From positions 56,269,103-56,333,102 of the forward strand of contig JAVIAB010000059.1 of NCBI GenBank assembly GCA_032433765.1: 64,000 nt of DNA, given 5' to 3'. The notes under the pieces are model-generated. The model was not told the DNA's origin. It ran no database searches and saw only the letters and a list, made by a program, of their open reading frames with translations. The DNA comes from Megaustenia siamemsis (lineage: Eukaryota; Mollusca; Gastropoda; Stylommatophora; Ariophantidae). Made by a program: the position numbers and the translations under genes. Shown here one piece after another: positions 22,423 through 34,310 of the stretch. Position 1 is the stretch's first letter. Each line of letters starts with the position of its first letter.

Positions 22423-24100
22423 TGAGTTATTGAGTTATTGAGTTATTTGCGGGTCATCATCATTGCACTCCGAACATGTCCATAGGTGCTCAGATCCCCT
22501 CCTCAGCAATTCCCTCAGTGTCCAGCGACTGACGACTCCAGTTCTATGTTGGTTGATAAGTCTTCTTACACGGCCACCAAGTTTCTCATTTCTGGCTGTG
22601 CCCATCTTAACTCCCATTTCCATCATCCGAAGAAGCGACGTTGATCTGTGTTTGTCGAAGTCCTGTGCTCTTCCCACATCTCGGAGTGCATTGATGACGT
22701 CCGCCCGATCCATCGGTTGCCCGTCCTCAACGACAGCGCAGCTAGCCAACCTGTCCGCTCTCTCATTTCCCCGTACTCCCGCATGTCCAGGGACATAGAC
22801 AAAGGTGACCTTACGTATTTTGGATTTCTGCAACGACTCTACCCATTGCATGCGTACAAAGCCCGCCTCCACTTTTTTTTATCATGCTCATCGAATCACT
22901 CAGTATACATGCGTGGATGTAGTCTTGTGACTCTAACCATTTGAATGCCTTGGTCACTGCCATCACCTCCATTGTCATGCTACTCGTGGTCATGACGTAT
23001 GCATCACTGTCTTCCTTGGCTATTCTGCCTGCCGAGCGTGCTGTAAATGCCCATGCACTTTTTTCGTGTCGTCTTACAGATCCGTCTGTATAGATGACTG
23101 CATCTTTCTCATCGGTGTTATCGCAGATGAGACCGTTGACCTCAGCATTAACCACGACTGGTTTCTGTTCCCTACTTTTCCTGTCGAGTGTGACAATACA
23201 TGAGAAAGTCCCCTTGAATGACGTAGGCACCGGTATCCACTCCTCACCAACGCTGAGATTGGTAAGCCCACAGACCTCTTTGATGACATCTTCTGCTCGT
23301 CCCACCCATGATTTGCCTCTTTTTAGCCTGGTACCTTTCTCTGTGTTGAGCACGTGGTGCAATGGATGCTCTGTATCTGTACTAATCTTCAGGTATGCTC
23401 GTGCTCTCCAGATCTTGATTCTGTCATCCATGGTTGGAAAGTCAAGAAGATACCTCATTGCCACACAGGGAGTGTCCCTCGTACATCCCAGGATAATGCG
23501 CATGGCTTTATTTTGTATTTTCTCCAGCCTATCAATTTGAGTCGTACTGACAGTAAGAATGGCCAGGGCATACTCGATTGGTGCGAGGACTAATCCCTGG
23601 AACAGAAGAGTAGGTAGCCTCTGCTCGATATTGGCAGCTGCCATGACCTTCGAGGCGGCTAATCCTTTGCGGGATTTTGTTATCACATGGTCGACGTGGT
23701 CCCGAAAACACAGGCTGCGATCAAACTTAACTCCGAGGTATGTCATCAACTTGTCTCTGGTCACCTCATCAGCTCCCATTCGTACTACCGGTGTGGTCGT
23801 ATTAACGATATGATTGTTAAGGGAGAACCATGAAACTGATGCTTTATTAGGATTAACCAAGGCACCTGAAACCCCACACCAGGAAGAAATGCGATCGAGT
23901 TCGTCTTGCATTGTGGAGGCGATTCCCCGTCTGTCTCTTCCCTGTCGATATACCAGAATATCATCAGCAAAAGTCATAGTTCTTCCCCTCCCATCCAGCT
24001 GTTGGGCCGTGATCGTTATTGTGTACACATTAAATAGAACTGGTGACAATGGTGAGCCTTGTGGCAGCCCAGGACAAATGGATGTTGGCTCGGAAGACCA
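22423..24100 (-). mobile_element. LINE-C, 5'-truncated copy with RT and RNase H
   Basis: The minus strand begins inside reverse transcriptase: PGLPQGSPLSPVLFN, then the catalytic FADD box (TMTFADDILVYR). A connection domain and RNase H follow, with acidic residues in YTDGS, MTMEV, LSDSMS and GNERAD. The C-terminus SEHLWTCSECNDDDP and a (TTGAGTTA)-type tail end the element. One frameshift at the 8-T run near 22870 splits RNase H. It is flanked by a perfect 12-bp target duplication ACTACTTAAGAT (22411-22422 and 24101-24112), showing 5' truncation on insertion. The domain order is that of the I/jockey group with RNase H. Confidence 0.92.
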
Positions 24101-24199
24101 ACTACTTAAGATAGCATCATTTAGTCACGTGAACAAGTATATCTACAAATAGTGTTATATATTTTTATTTTTATTTTGAGAACCTACCAGCTGTAATTT

Positions 24200-24440
24200 G
24201 CATATAACTGTTTTGCAGGAACTCCAAGGAGATCACAAGAACTAAAGAAGCACTTTCAAAACGTTGGATGTTGAAGACGAATGTTCCTTATCGCTATATG
24301 AGCAACAAGGAAGCAGCAGCAGAAGACAGCGAGAGTAAAAATGCGGTGTTGATGATGTTGAAGATGAAGATGGTGATGCCGATACACAAATTAATAACGA
24401 CTTGATAAATCACTAAGATCTCTCACAAATTACAAGTTAG
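24200..24440. other. Unassigned sequence
   Basis: Nothing recognised beyond a GATGATG-rich patch. Confidence 0.35.
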
Positions 24441-24524
24441 GTGAGTTTAGAGCAATTAGCTCATATCCATTTTGTCCCACGCCTAATCTATTATTTATTC
24501 CCATCTTCGGTAAGAAGTAATGTA

Positions 24525-24815
24525 AACGTTCTGAAAGTGGCCAAAGCAAAAAGAGAGCTCATTTCCAATATTAGCAAGAAACAATCATCATTTTTGGCCA
24601 TGCAAAGAGAAGAGAACAAAAGGAATATATTGTAACAACTGGGAAAATTGAAGGACGAAGAGATGGAGGGAAGCAAAGAGAAAAGATACCAGACAGCTTA
24701 CGAGAATGGCTTGGCAGAACAACAACAACTATGATAAATAACTGTGGAGATCGAAAGTGTGGAGAAAGATAATCACCTACGCCAGCAGGCCCGGTGCTTG
24801 ATGATGATCTTCGGT
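24525..24815 (+). mobile_element. LINE-A 3' fragment
   Basis: Plus-strand reading gives LKVAKAKRELISNISKKQSS followed, after a stop, by TGKIEGRRDGGKQREKIPDS. This is the LINE-A tail seen at 38585-39025. The 3' end near GATGATGATC matches other copies. Confidence 0.7.
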
Positions 24816-25196
24816 AAGTGACTGACTTTTGAGTTAATTCTGCTGAGAAGACAGATGGATAATAATGTCAAAATAAAAAAATAAAAAACGCACTATAAAT
24901 CATTATTTATACAACTGCGGACGTAGTTAACAAAAGTTCGCATCTGAAATCTTTCTCGATAGTCATGGAAACAGATGCGATTGACTGACAATAGCAACCA
25001 AAGGGGTAGACAACCCGTGCTCACAATTGTGTTGATGATGCCAGATATGTTGCGCATATGTAGCAGCTTGCTGTACAAGTGACATAGTGCTGGGTGGTTT
25101 GTAGAGATTATTTGAAAGTAAGAATGTTTCGTTTCTATAAAAACCGTTGAGTGACAATCATTAAATTATATCAGAATTAACAGGTAATTAAATTAA

Positions 25197-25369
25197 ACAG
25201 CCTTTAATAGGTACCGGATTTATTTCTGGGAAAGTAAAGCGGCACGGGCGTAAACCTACCACATTAACCCAAAAATCATGTGCCGAAGGTCTGTAAAATT
25301 TATGGTCACTAACACCATATTCCCTATACGCAACTTGGCGTGATGGGGGTACTTTACTCTTTTTTTTAA
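25197..25369 (+). mobile_element. tRNA-derived SINE S1, 5'-truncated
   Basis: S1 body from CAGCCTTTAAT through TGTGCCGAAGGTCTG to the GGGGGTACTTTACTC tail. The tRNA head is absent. Similar words AATTAACAGGTAAT (left) and AACTAACAGGTAAT (right) may be the target duplication. Confidence 0.85.
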
Positions 25370-25638
25370 CTAACAGGTAATAACGTATACCTTAATAATA
25401 TCGAGGTTGACTTAGTGGATTACGTGTATAGACGGGATTGGTCATGTGGATAATTAATATCAGCATTCATATTCACTGACACTCACCTTACCATGACTTT
25501 ATGGCCAATTCTTTCTAATTATCGGATGAATATTACCTCGTCGGATTATCCTCATAACACATCGAACACCCAGTCCATGAGAGCTCAGATCCATAACACA
25601 TCGAACATCCATGAACGTCCATGAGAGCTCAGATCTGC

Positions 25639-25794
25639 TCAGTACATCTCGACCTGTAAAACTATCAACTGATTCACAAGTCCTCTCCTGTTCTGCTCGT
25701 AGCTCTCCTGGATGTAGGCAACATCGGAGTTGACAATCATGAAGATCTGGGAGTCATAACAACAAGGCTTCAGATTCATGAACATCATCGACAT
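25639..25794 (-). CDS. Small exon-like ORF, 51 codons, unknown
   Basis: An open frame from ATG (25794) to TGA (25639) reading MSMMFMNLKPCCYDSQIF, MIVNSDVAYIQESYEQ and NRRGLVNQLIVLQVEMY. Third codon positions are G/C rich compared with the AT-rich surroundings, which is unlike a chance ORF. I do not recognise the protein. It lies between LRR genes 1 and 2 and could be a terminal exon of another gene or a pseudogene fragment. No clear acceptor was identified. Confidence 0.35.
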   Translation of the reverse strand: MSMMFMNLKPCCYDSQIFMIVNSDVAYIQESYEQNRRGLVNQLIVLQVEMY

Positions 25795-26059
25795 CTTATT
25801 TCATCTCGCCCTTCTTTTCGAGCATAATGGTAGGGATATACGGTCGTCCATCTTGATGACGTAGCGCGTACGCCATGTTAAATAAAAAAAAAATGAAGAA
25901 ATAAATACCACTGAAATTAAATGTGTTTGACTCATGAGATGAATCAGCCTGAGAGCTAATGTCAGAAGAGCGGAGCCGACTGCCAGTGCCAGACCTGGGC
26001 GATAGTCTCAAGAACAATCAAAGAAATGCCAATCACAGCAGTGACATGTGTTGCTGTGC

Positions 26060-26385
26060 GGCAGGAAACAGCAGCCTGAGAGATAAGATCAGAACTTAGA
26101 AAATTTGGAAGGAAAATTCCTGCAAATGAATACATCAAGTAACCAGAAATAAAATGGTTTGGCCAAGTGAAACGAGCAAAAAACATAATGAGCCTTTAAT
26201 AAACGTTGCGAGAACACCAGACCCAAGAGCCGATCGCGAAAACTATGGATTACTGGAGTTTTAGAAACATTAGGAAACAGCTGCAGGAGAGGCCAACAGA
26301 CGAGAACATAAATGCAAACTTTATCTTCCTTCGACACTGAAAGACAAATGTGGATGGAAAGAAGAAACAACAACAAAAAGTAACA
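26060..26385 (+). mobile_element. LINE-B 3' fragment, decayed
   Basis: Plus-strand words ATAAAATGGTTTGGCCAAGT, AACACCAGACCCAAGAGCC and ACATTAGGAAACAGC match the LINE-B tail. Stops interrupt the frame. Confidence 0.65.
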
Positions 26386-26894
26386 CTCTCTGGGTAAAGG
26401 CAGAACAGGAATGACATCATTTAGGTTAGATTTACAAATAATTTCTTTAATTAGCTACAATTGTTTGAAGTAAACTTAAATACAGCCAAAACTATCGTCA
26501 TTAAATGTAAAGTGATAGGAACATTTATATTTGGTATGTTTGTTACCTGGTGCCACCTTTCTGGACTATGTGGCAGCTTTAACAGACAACGGAGACCTCA
26601 TTCTTGTGTGTGTTTCTCAAATAATGGTAAGGCCATCTTGACACAAGGTGCCGATTAGATATATTATCTTGTAAACGATTAATTTTAGCTGTGCAATCAG
26701 CGTCAGAGGCGTATCAGCTGTCCGTGCATATTAGGGTCAGTTCGAGGGGCAAATTTATTTGAGAGAAGTAAACACTGACACAATGGTTTATGATCATTAT
26801 CTCACGTGAAACTACGTCATCAACATCGCTTGTATAATACAGTCAAGGTCACGTGGGAGTTCATGGCAAAAAAGGAACAGACAGACTGACTTAC

Positions 26895-27240
26895 TAGATA
26901 GGTGTGGATGATGGACATATATGGGCTTGATTTCATGAACAGACACATAGGGCTTGTCCTGATAGGTGTGGATGATGGACATATATGGGCTTGATTTCAT
27001 GAACAGACACATAGGGCTTGTCTTGATAGGTGTGGATGATGGACATATATGGGCTTGATTTCATGAACAGACACATAGGGCTTGTCTTGATAGGTGTGGA
27101 TGATGGACATATATGGGCTTGATTTCATGAACAGACACATAGGGCTTGTCTAGATAGGTGTGGATGATGGACATATATGGGCTTGATTTCATGAACAGAC
27201 ACATAGGGCTTGTCTTGATAGGCATACACATAGGCTTTGT
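26895..27240. repeat. 64-bp tandem repeat
   Basis: About five units of GATAGGTGTGGATGATGGAC then ATATATGGGC, TGATTTCATGAACAGACAC and ATAGGGCTTGTC. The first unit is 66 bp and the others 64 bp. Confidence 0.93.
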
Positions 27241-27425
27241 ATTTATGGACACAAACACATACATTGTATTTATGGACACAAACACATAAATTGTATTTAT
27301 GGACACAAACACATACATTGTATTTATGGACACAAACACATACATTGTATTTATGGACACAAACACATACATTGTATTTATGGACACAAACACATACATT
27401 GTATTAATGGACACACACATAGACC
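27235..27425. repeat. 27-bp tandem repeat
   Basis: Six to seven units of GTATTTATGGACACAAACAC plus ATACATT, directly following the 64-bp array. Confidence 0.93.
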
Positions 27426-27839
27426 TTGAATTCATGGACATGCATATAGGCATTTTTATGAGACTCGCAATGACTGTATCTTAGAAACCGACATGACATT
27501 TAGTGTGGATGCATCCGTTTGAAATGCAATATCGAAGATGTAGGAAAGAATGACTGCATGTGCGTTCTAGGAGAAGGCACAGCCAGCAGGCTACTGAAAA
27601 CATCAGTGGGAATTTATTTTATACCATTCATTCTTAATGAGTGTGAGTACCTATGGGTTTCATAGAGTGCTATGATATCAATTCAAACAATAATGAATAG
27701 CCAGTTCTTAATGAATCAATGATAGAACGTCCACATTCATTTCTTAATTGCTTGAGTACTAATAATGAAGACAAAAGTTGGAGTACAATCCAAATCCACC
27801 GTTCATAAAGCCTTAAATGGCTCAAGTTCGGTTCAGATC

Positions 27840-28700
27840 TACGTTTCGCTAATAGACCTAAACAGTTCAAGTTCGGTCCAGATTTACGTTCACTAAAATA
27901 CTTAAACGGTTTAAGTTCGGCATAGATCTACGTTATGCTAAAATCCTTAAATGGTTCATGTTCGGTCCAGATCTACTTTATGCTAAAATCCTTAAATGGT
28001 TCAAGTTCGGTATAGATCTACGTTATGCTAAAATCTTTAAACGGTTCAAGTTCGGTATAGATCTATGTTATGCTAAAATTCTTAAATGGTTCAAGTTCGG
28101 TATAGATCGACGTTATACTAAAAACCTTAAATGGTTCAAGTTCGGTATAGATCTACGTTATGCTAAAATCCTTAAATGGTTCAAGTTCGGTATAGATCTA
28201 CGTTATACTAAAATCCTTAAATGGTTCAAGTTCGGTATAGATCTACGTTATGCTAAAAATCCTTAAATGGTTCAAGTTCGGTATAGATCTACGTTATACT
28301 AAAATCCATAAATGGTTCAAATTCGGTATAGATCTACGTTACGCTAAAATCCTTAAATGGTTCAAGTTCGGTATAAATCTACGTTATACTAAAATCCTTA
28401 AATGGTTCAAGTTCGGTCCAGATCTACGTTATACTAAAATCCTTAAATGGTTCAAGTTCGGTTCAGATCTACGTTATGCTAAAATCATTAAATGGTTCAA
28501 GTTCGGTCTAGATCTACGTTATGCTAAAATCCTTAAATGGTTCAAGTTCGGTCCAGATCTACGTTATGCTAAAATACTTAAATGGTTCAAGTTCGGTCCA
28601 GATCTACGTTATGCTAAAATACTTAAACGGTTTAAGTTCGGTATAGATCTACGTTACGCTAAAATCCTTAAATGGTTCAAGTTCGCTCCAGATCAATAGT
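27840..28700. repeat. 45-bp minisatellite
   Basis: About 19 units containing GGTTCAAGTTCGGTATAGAT, CTACGTTATGCTAAAATCC and TTAAAT. The 45-bp period keeps one frame open (LRYAKILKWFKFGID per unit), so the 102- and 149-codon ORFs are artefacts. A single inserted A near 28255 shifts the frame between the two. Confidence 0.96.
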
Positions 28701-29094
28701 TCACCAAGAGTCTGAAACGGATACCGTGATTTTCTGACAGAGAAGAAAGGTCATTCCGTATTATTGATCACATGATCCAAAATATGCCAGTGGTAAAAAT
28801 ATACGGGCACTAGCATCATGTTCCATGACCGCCACGCTGTTGTGTCGTGACTCTTTCATTCTCGCTGTTGCTAATCAGATGTAAGTATGAAATATCAAAG
28901 CTCTTACGAAAACATCTCATTTAAGTGCTATTGTAATTCTAGTGCTGGCGTCAATGTTTCGCAAAGCCTGTATAAGGTTTTCACGTTAGTCTAATTTTAA
29001 ATGCATTATTTGTGGTGTCAAAATGTGCACACATTTGATTTATTTTACAGTAGAAGTTAATGTTCTCTCAGGTCTTAATGTTTGAGAAATCATC
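28701..29094. other. Unassigned sequence
   Basis: AT-rich, no recognised gene or repeat. Confidence 0.35.
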
Positions 29095-29315
29095 ATTAAC
29101 TGCCGTCTCTGCATCGAAGGTTGGCTACCATGGAGCGCTATTCCACTCTGTCTCTTGCTTTGATGGTGCAGGTTGTCATAGGTTGACTTGTCCATCTTTT
29201 GATGTTACTCGTCCAAGTTAATATTGGTCTACCTCTGTCTCTTTTACCTTGTATTTTCCCTTCCAATATTACATTTATTAGGCTGGTGTGTCTTTTAATA
29301 TGCCCCGAACATTAA
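29095..29315. mobile_element. Dispersed repeat, uninterrupted copy
   Basis: Matches 15590-15785 plus 16128-16145 (TGCATCGAAGGTTGGCTACC, CTTCCAATATTACATTTA, CTTTTAATATGCCCCGAAC). The family is unassigned. It may be a LINE 3' region or a SINE. Confidence 0.55.
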
Positions 29316-29639
29316 TGAATTGTTTGAGGAATGTGGTGTGTTAATGCCAATACCATAAACAAATACCTGCGACGTGGGCGGTATAACTCCAAGCCGCCAA
29401 AGTTCTTAGAAGGAAACAGAAAACTTCACAATATCCTAGGTAAGCTTCAAAGCCGTGTCAATCGAACAAAAATTTCTTCACATGGAAATTGAAATCTTTG
29501 TCTATAAAAGTATTCTGTTTTTTTTTATTATTAATGTATCTTTTGGTTAATGAATTTTACCAGTATCATTACCATCAACATTATAGTAACGCACATGCCC
29601 TTACCAAAAATTATTAGACACAAGAATAAAACACTCACA

Positions 29640-29960
29640 TTAGTTTTACTGTCGTTGGAATGATTTTAGCTTAGGCAACATGTCATCTTCACTGCACATC
29701 GGAAAATTAATAAGTAACCGCTCAGTTGATTGTGAAGTGTATCCATCAACGTGCAGCCACTAACGACACCGGTGTTGTATTGGTTGGTAAGTCTTCTTGG
29801 GGTTCCTACGCAACGCTCCCGACTGACGTCTCTCACTTTGACATGGTATTTGTGAAGTCTGTTCATGGTTGCGGCTTCAATGGTATTTCTTGAGTCTATT
29901 TTTTCGTTCGGCTTTTGCCTGGGACTGAGGGTATTCAGAATATCAACGCGATCCATTTAC
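29640..29960 (-). mobile_element. LINE-C-related RNase H C-terminal fragment
   Basis: The minus frame MDRVDILNTL...GTPRRLTNQYNTGVVSGCTL parallels MDRADVINAL...GRVRRLINQHRTGVVSRWTL of LINE-C. It is more divergent than the other copies, so probably an older or sister lineage. Confidence 0.7.
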
Positions 29961-30340
29961 CTTCCGCACTTAACATCAGCCAAACATTCAATGTAATCAA
30001 GTGAAAACAATGAAACATACGACTCTTAAATTTCAAGCTAAGAAAACACAATCTGTTATGCAAAGACACATACTTTTATTTCCTTCACAATCTAATGCTC
30101 AATAAAAAAAACTATCGTTACGACACATAGTACCATTACTGGTATATGTTGGGGGGGGGGGGGCAACGATCGAATCAGAGGGATAAAGGCCGCTTGGTCA
30201 AGCAGACGCCACGACGTGTGCAACTCAGGATTTTTATTTCACCTCCGATAGAAAAAATCCTTAATGCTCATTGTTATATGGAATATGTAAAAAGATAGAG
30301 TGATAATACGGTATTTATAAAAAGAATTTGCGTAAACAAA
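29961..30340. other. Unassigned sequence with 14-G run
   Basis: Holds a poly-G run near 30151 and next to it a possible tRNA-like head on the minus strand (GCGTCTGCTTGACCAAGCGG, GATTCGATCG). Too weak to call. Confidence 0.3.
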
Positions 30341-30344
30341 GACC

Positions 30345-30500
30345 TCATTACAAATATAGATATATGTATATGTTTGGAGTATTAGAAACACAAGGAAACA
30401 GCAGTAGAAGCCCACAGACGAGCAAAAGACAACAAATTAAATCACTCCTCGACGTTGAAAGGCAAATGATGAATGAAATAAGGAAAAGAAGATATATCAG
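30345..30500 (+). mobile_element. LINE-B 3' fragment, short
   Basis: Plus strand GGAGTATTAGAAACACAAGG, AAGACAACAAATTAAATC and GACGTTGAAAGGCAAATGAT match the end of LINE-B, ending just before the stop of LRR gene 2. Confidence 0.6.
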
Positions 30501-30511
30501 TACTTGTTACT

Positions 30512-31783
30512 TTAGTGTGGACAATTTGGACTCAGTTTAGAGAAGAAATCGTAAATACCCATGAGGCCACAGTTACCTAAAACGAAGATACTTGGCATTG
30601 ATAGAACCCAGCGTTCTAGACTCTTCTCTTGGCAAGTACAGACCAGGGTTGTAGTGTTGGTCATATCCAAATAATTTAGACTAATGAGCCAGCTCAAGGC
30701 GAGGGGTAGACGAAACAAACGAGTATTTTGAAGATCTAATTCTGACAACTGAACTAGATTTTTAAAGGCAAAGTTAGAAATTGTGACAATAGGGTTGTGG
30801 TTTAGATCAAGACTGGTAATATTAGAACCAACTGGGAAACTGTCGTCTGTTAATTCTGTTATAAGATTATAATCTATATTAACCATAGTTACTGAAGCGG
30901 GAAAATCTGAAGCATGAATCTGTTTGATTGAATTTGATGATAGAAGCAGTTGAGGCACCGACGGTGAAGTTGCCAGAACACGGGGAATAGCCGGAAGGAA
31001 GTTGTTGCTGAAATCAATCGATTGTAGAGTAGATGCGACAGCCCCAGAATATGGATCTGATATTCTGTTAGACGAAAGGTCCAAGTTACTAACATGTTGG
31101 AGAAAGGTAACATTCGGTATCGCAGTTAATCTATTGGTGACTATGTCCAGCTGACTTAGAGATTCGGCATACGGAAGTATTGCGTTACTTAGAACAGTGG
31201 CATCTGAGATCAGGTTGTTCGTTAAGGTCAAAATCATTATTCTACTGTCTGGAGGCAGCCATGACACGTCAACAATTCTGTTCTCCTGCATGTACAATTG
31301 CTGAAGAACTTTCAAATTTGAAAGTGCTTTAGGTACTTCGATAAGGTTGTTACCGGGGATTGTAAGAGTATTTAAAGTATTGACCATATTATCAAAAGCG
31401 TGGTCTGGAACAGATGAGATACAACTTGTAGAAATTGTTAGATCAGTTAAGTTTGAGAAATACTGGAGCCATTGCGGCCATGATGTAAAGCCAACATTAT
31501 CTAGAGAAAGCGATGTTATCGTTCGGCCAATGTTCTTCATGGCTTCATCGTTCCAATCCTGAATGTTGAGGTTTCGCATGTTTAATACTTGCAGAGATTT
31601 TAAGTGAAGAAATGCGTCTGGGATTCTCTTGAACAACGCCGAGGAGAAATATAGATTTTCCAGTGTTGAAGCTGAGTCATCAAACGCTGTGTCTGCTATT
31701 GTTGTGATTGGGTTTTCTTCCAAATAAATACCTTCCAGGTGTGAAGGGAAACTTGCTGCTGGTAGATCTGTGATTGTATTCCC
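30512..31783 (-). CDS. LRR gene 2, exon 3: LRR domain and C-terminal cap
   Basis: A 1272-bp terminal exon after acceptor TTGTTCATAG. The frame opens with GNTITDLPAASFPSHLEGIY and runs through LRRs such as LQQLYMQENRIVDVSWLPPD and VSNLDLSSNRISDP. It closes with LVCTCQEKSLERWVL, GNCGLMGIYDFF and SPNCPH, the same four-cysteine C-terminal cap as genes 1 and 3. The reading frame is intact and the length matches both paralogues codon for codon. With exons 1 and 2 the product is 486 aa, secreted and without a membrane segment. The ligand is unknown. Gene 2 lies between genes 1 and 3 in the same orientation, so unequal crossing-over is the likely origin of the cluster. Confidence 0.88.
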   Translation of the reverse strand, partial: GNTITDLPAASFPSHLEGIYLEENPITTIADTAFDDSASTLENLYFSSALFKRIPDAFLHLKSLQVLNMRNLNIQDWNDEAMKNIGRTITSLSLDNVGFTSWPQWLQYFSNLTDLTISTSCISSVPDHAFDNMVNTLNTLTIPGNNLIEVPKALSNLKVLQQLYMQENRIVDVSWLPPDSRIMILTLTNNLISDATVLSNAILPYAESLSQLDIVTNRLTAIPNVTFLQHVSNLDLSSNRISDPYSGAVASTLQSIDFSNNFLPAIPRVLATSPSVPQLLLSSNSIKQIHASDFPASVTMVNIDYNLITELTDDSFPVGSNITSLDLNHNPIVTISNFAFKNLVQLSELDLQNTRLFRLPLALSWLISLNYLDMTNTTTLVCTCQEKSLERWVLSMPSIFVLGNCGLMGIYDFFSKLSPNCPH

Positions 31784-32084
31784 CTATGAACAACGATAAA
31801 GCAAAAATAAAGCACCAATCAATCAAACTGTTGATAACATTTCTTGATAATCCCTTCACAGTAAACAAACTATACTAATTAAAATAATTTATATAAACGC
31901 ATTCTGATTAAGAAAACAGAGAGCTATTACAGACATTAAGAGGAAGAACGATCGTGTTTTGTTTCTCACCTTCTAGTGAATGGAACAAACTTAAATGAAA
32001 CTGGGAAAATAACTTTGAAAAACAACAGCAAAAAGACACCAGACATTGAAGAGAATGTCACTTTGGAACAAAACAGCTGAACAA

Positions 32085-32250
32085 AAATTCAACGGTAAAA
32101 TATTAATAGCTGAACAAAGTGTAACGGAAGAATATTAACAGCTGAACAAAATGTAACGGAAGAATATTAACAGCTGAACAAAATGTAACGGAAGAATATT
32201 AACAGCTGAACAAAATGTAACGGGAAAATATTAACAGCTGAAGAGAACTC
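32085..32250. repeat. ~32-bp tandem repeat in intron 2 of LRR gene 2
   Basis: About five units of AACAGCTGAACAAAATGTAA then CGGAAGAATATT. The flanking units are degenerate. Confidence 0.88.
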
Positions 32251-32524
32251 CACAGTAAAACATAAAAGGCCGAAGATAATTTCAATAATAAGTACAACAT
32301 CAACAGCTGAGAAAGAATGTCACAGTAAAACATGATCAGCTGAATCGGTAAACACTTGTAGAACAAGAATGAATAGACGTGACACTTACCGACTATCAAG
32401 CACGACACTTGACAATGATAGTAACGATAAATATTATTTTTTTAATGTTAAATTACTGCTGATCAGATTCTAAACCAATTACAGAAGCATGACATGAAAC
32501 TAAACAGGACTATATTAGAAATCG

Positions 32525-32790
32525 ACGCTGGAAATGCCTTAGCCACGTTATCTGAATGGACGTTAGAAGGCTACCTCACCAGACTTTATATGGAGACCAC
32601 AAGGTAAAAGACAACGAGGAAGAGCGAAACAAACCCTGCGTGGAATCATCATCAAAGAGAGTACAGCAATGGGTCTCAGAGACAAACAAGAACTAAAACA
32701 GGTGTGTCTGACCGTCAGACATTGAAAACGATTACTTCTGCCTTATGTGCTGTATTCGGCCCAAAAGGATAATTAATCAAATTGATTGAA
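32525..32790 (+). mobile_element. LINE 3' fragment (GRAKQTLRG family)
   Basis: Plus-strand reading with frameshifts gives GKRQRGRAKQTLRGIIIKES, then AMGLRDKQELKQVC and a VRHWKRLLLPYVLYSAQK-like ending. This is a reverse-transcriptase C-terminus lacking catalytic residues. It sits in intron 2 of LRR gene 2. Confidence 0.65.
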
Positions 32791-33178
32791 AGCAATCTAA
32801 GATGTGTTAGACGAATGACAGGAAACAGTCTGAGAGATAAGATCTGAAATGAAGAACTCAGAAAAAAGCTAGGAATAGCCACCGCCATATAATATATAAA
32901 GAAACAACAGATAAAATGGTTTGGCCACGTGTCAAGGCAGAAAGATCAAAATACAACACAGCGAGCGTTCATAAAACGTTGTGAGAATACCAGACCCAAT
33001 GGTCGACCACGAAAAAGATGGATCGATGGAATATTAGAAGTACTAGGAAACATAACAGCAGCAGAGGCGAATAGAAAAGATAAAAGACCACAAATTCTAT
33101 CTCCCCGCGACGTTGAAAGGGAAATGAGGAAGGAAAGACGAAGAAGAAAGAATCAATTAATCTGTCAAACTGCATATA
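32790..33178 (+). mobile_element. LINE-B 3' fragment
   Basis: The plus strand encodes TRPNGRPRKRWIDGILEVLG followed by NITAAEAN and a degenerate end. It begins upstream with TTAGACGAATGACAGG, the same word as at 38590, 57805 and 62440 (complement). Confidence 0.75.
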
Positions 33179-34150
33179 TATTTTACATCAATTACTTCAA
33201 CATTTCTTTGCAGAACTGCTGCCCTAAAAAAAAAACGTAAAATAAAATAATCGTTTAATGAGAAACTTAATAATCGTATAGTTGCAAATAAAAGAGGAAC
33301 AACAATATTACTCAACATATTATTTTACAATGGAAGTGAGAAATAAGCCTCAACTTAGTTTGCCATATATCACACATCTTTAACAATCTGATAAAAGAGA
33401 AAAGATATTGCTGGAGGCAATAAAATCGTGGTTTTACATAAGAAATTTGACAATTCTATGGATAGTCTATGGACAAGTCTATGACAAGTATTTGACAAGT
33501 CTATGGATAAGAGTAATGGTGATGTTCTAAAAACAATGTTCAAGTAAAAATATAATAAATTATCAAATTTAGAGGGAAACAAACACAATTGTTGGCCACA
33601 AAAATGAAAAAAAGAACAAGTTTGGTATATGTTATTAAAAGGAAATTATAATAGATGGAAGCTCAGAAAAAATATACTAGACACAGAGAAGTTGGCAATA
33701 AAATGTATACTCAGTTGTAGAAACAGAAAGTTGTGAGGAGACATGATCACCGTGGCCAACAGTCTGGAGCTGGTGATAACAATTTGCTTAAGACATGTTC
33801 AGACTTGAGACCTGGAACGGGAAAGTCCCAGAGCTCAGTCCATCAACTGATCGGCATTAGAATAATTTGGGATGCAGCTGCTAGTCACCAGACTCCACCT
33901 CAGGTGGAACTTTACAAGAAAAAAATACAAACAGGTTTCTAGTTCCGGTCCAAGATGGAAAACGTTGCAGCATTCATGCTTACCCTGCACAGTTTTTGCG
34001 TTCGCTAGCTTTCACCTCACGCAAAGTCCCTAGAGGCTAGAGACTGAATTTTGCTTGTTAGTCTGTTTTTTTCCTGGCAGCCGTGTGCACATGTGTCCCT
34101 CGCCGCACAGGCAGATAACTCCGTCTTCGTATATACTTATATATAGTTTT
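33179..34150. other. Intronic sequence without recognised features
   Basis: Part of intron 2 of LRR gene 2. Contains a few short direct repeats (TCTATGGA near 33455-33505) but no recognised gene or element. Confidence 0.4.
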
Positions 34151-34310
34151 TTTACGTTGATGAGTTCGGTCTCGCTGCTGAGACCAGAGGAAGTTGCCGC
34201 AGAGAGAAATTAAACATCAAAATCCCAACTGGTGCAGCCAGGATATGAATTCACAACCTCTCTGTCTGAAGGCCGGCGTCTTGCATCGAGACCAATCAGT
34301 CCCCCACTCT
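34150..34310 (-). mobile_element. Possible tRNA-headed SINE
   Basis: On the minus strand GACTGATTGGTCTCGATGC could be an A box and GTTGTGAATTCATATCC a B box, followed by GGCTGCACCAGTTGGG. A single copy is seen here, so the call is tentative. Confidence 0.45.

Noticed and set aside
24893..25157. Additional signal-peptide exon between LRR genes 1 and 2
   Set aside because: Short ORFs only. No hydrophobic core with a GQxC ending and no matching donor as in the three real signal exons.
30140..30240. tRNA-like sequence beside the poly-G run
   Set aside because: A- and B-box matches are weak and I saw only one copy.
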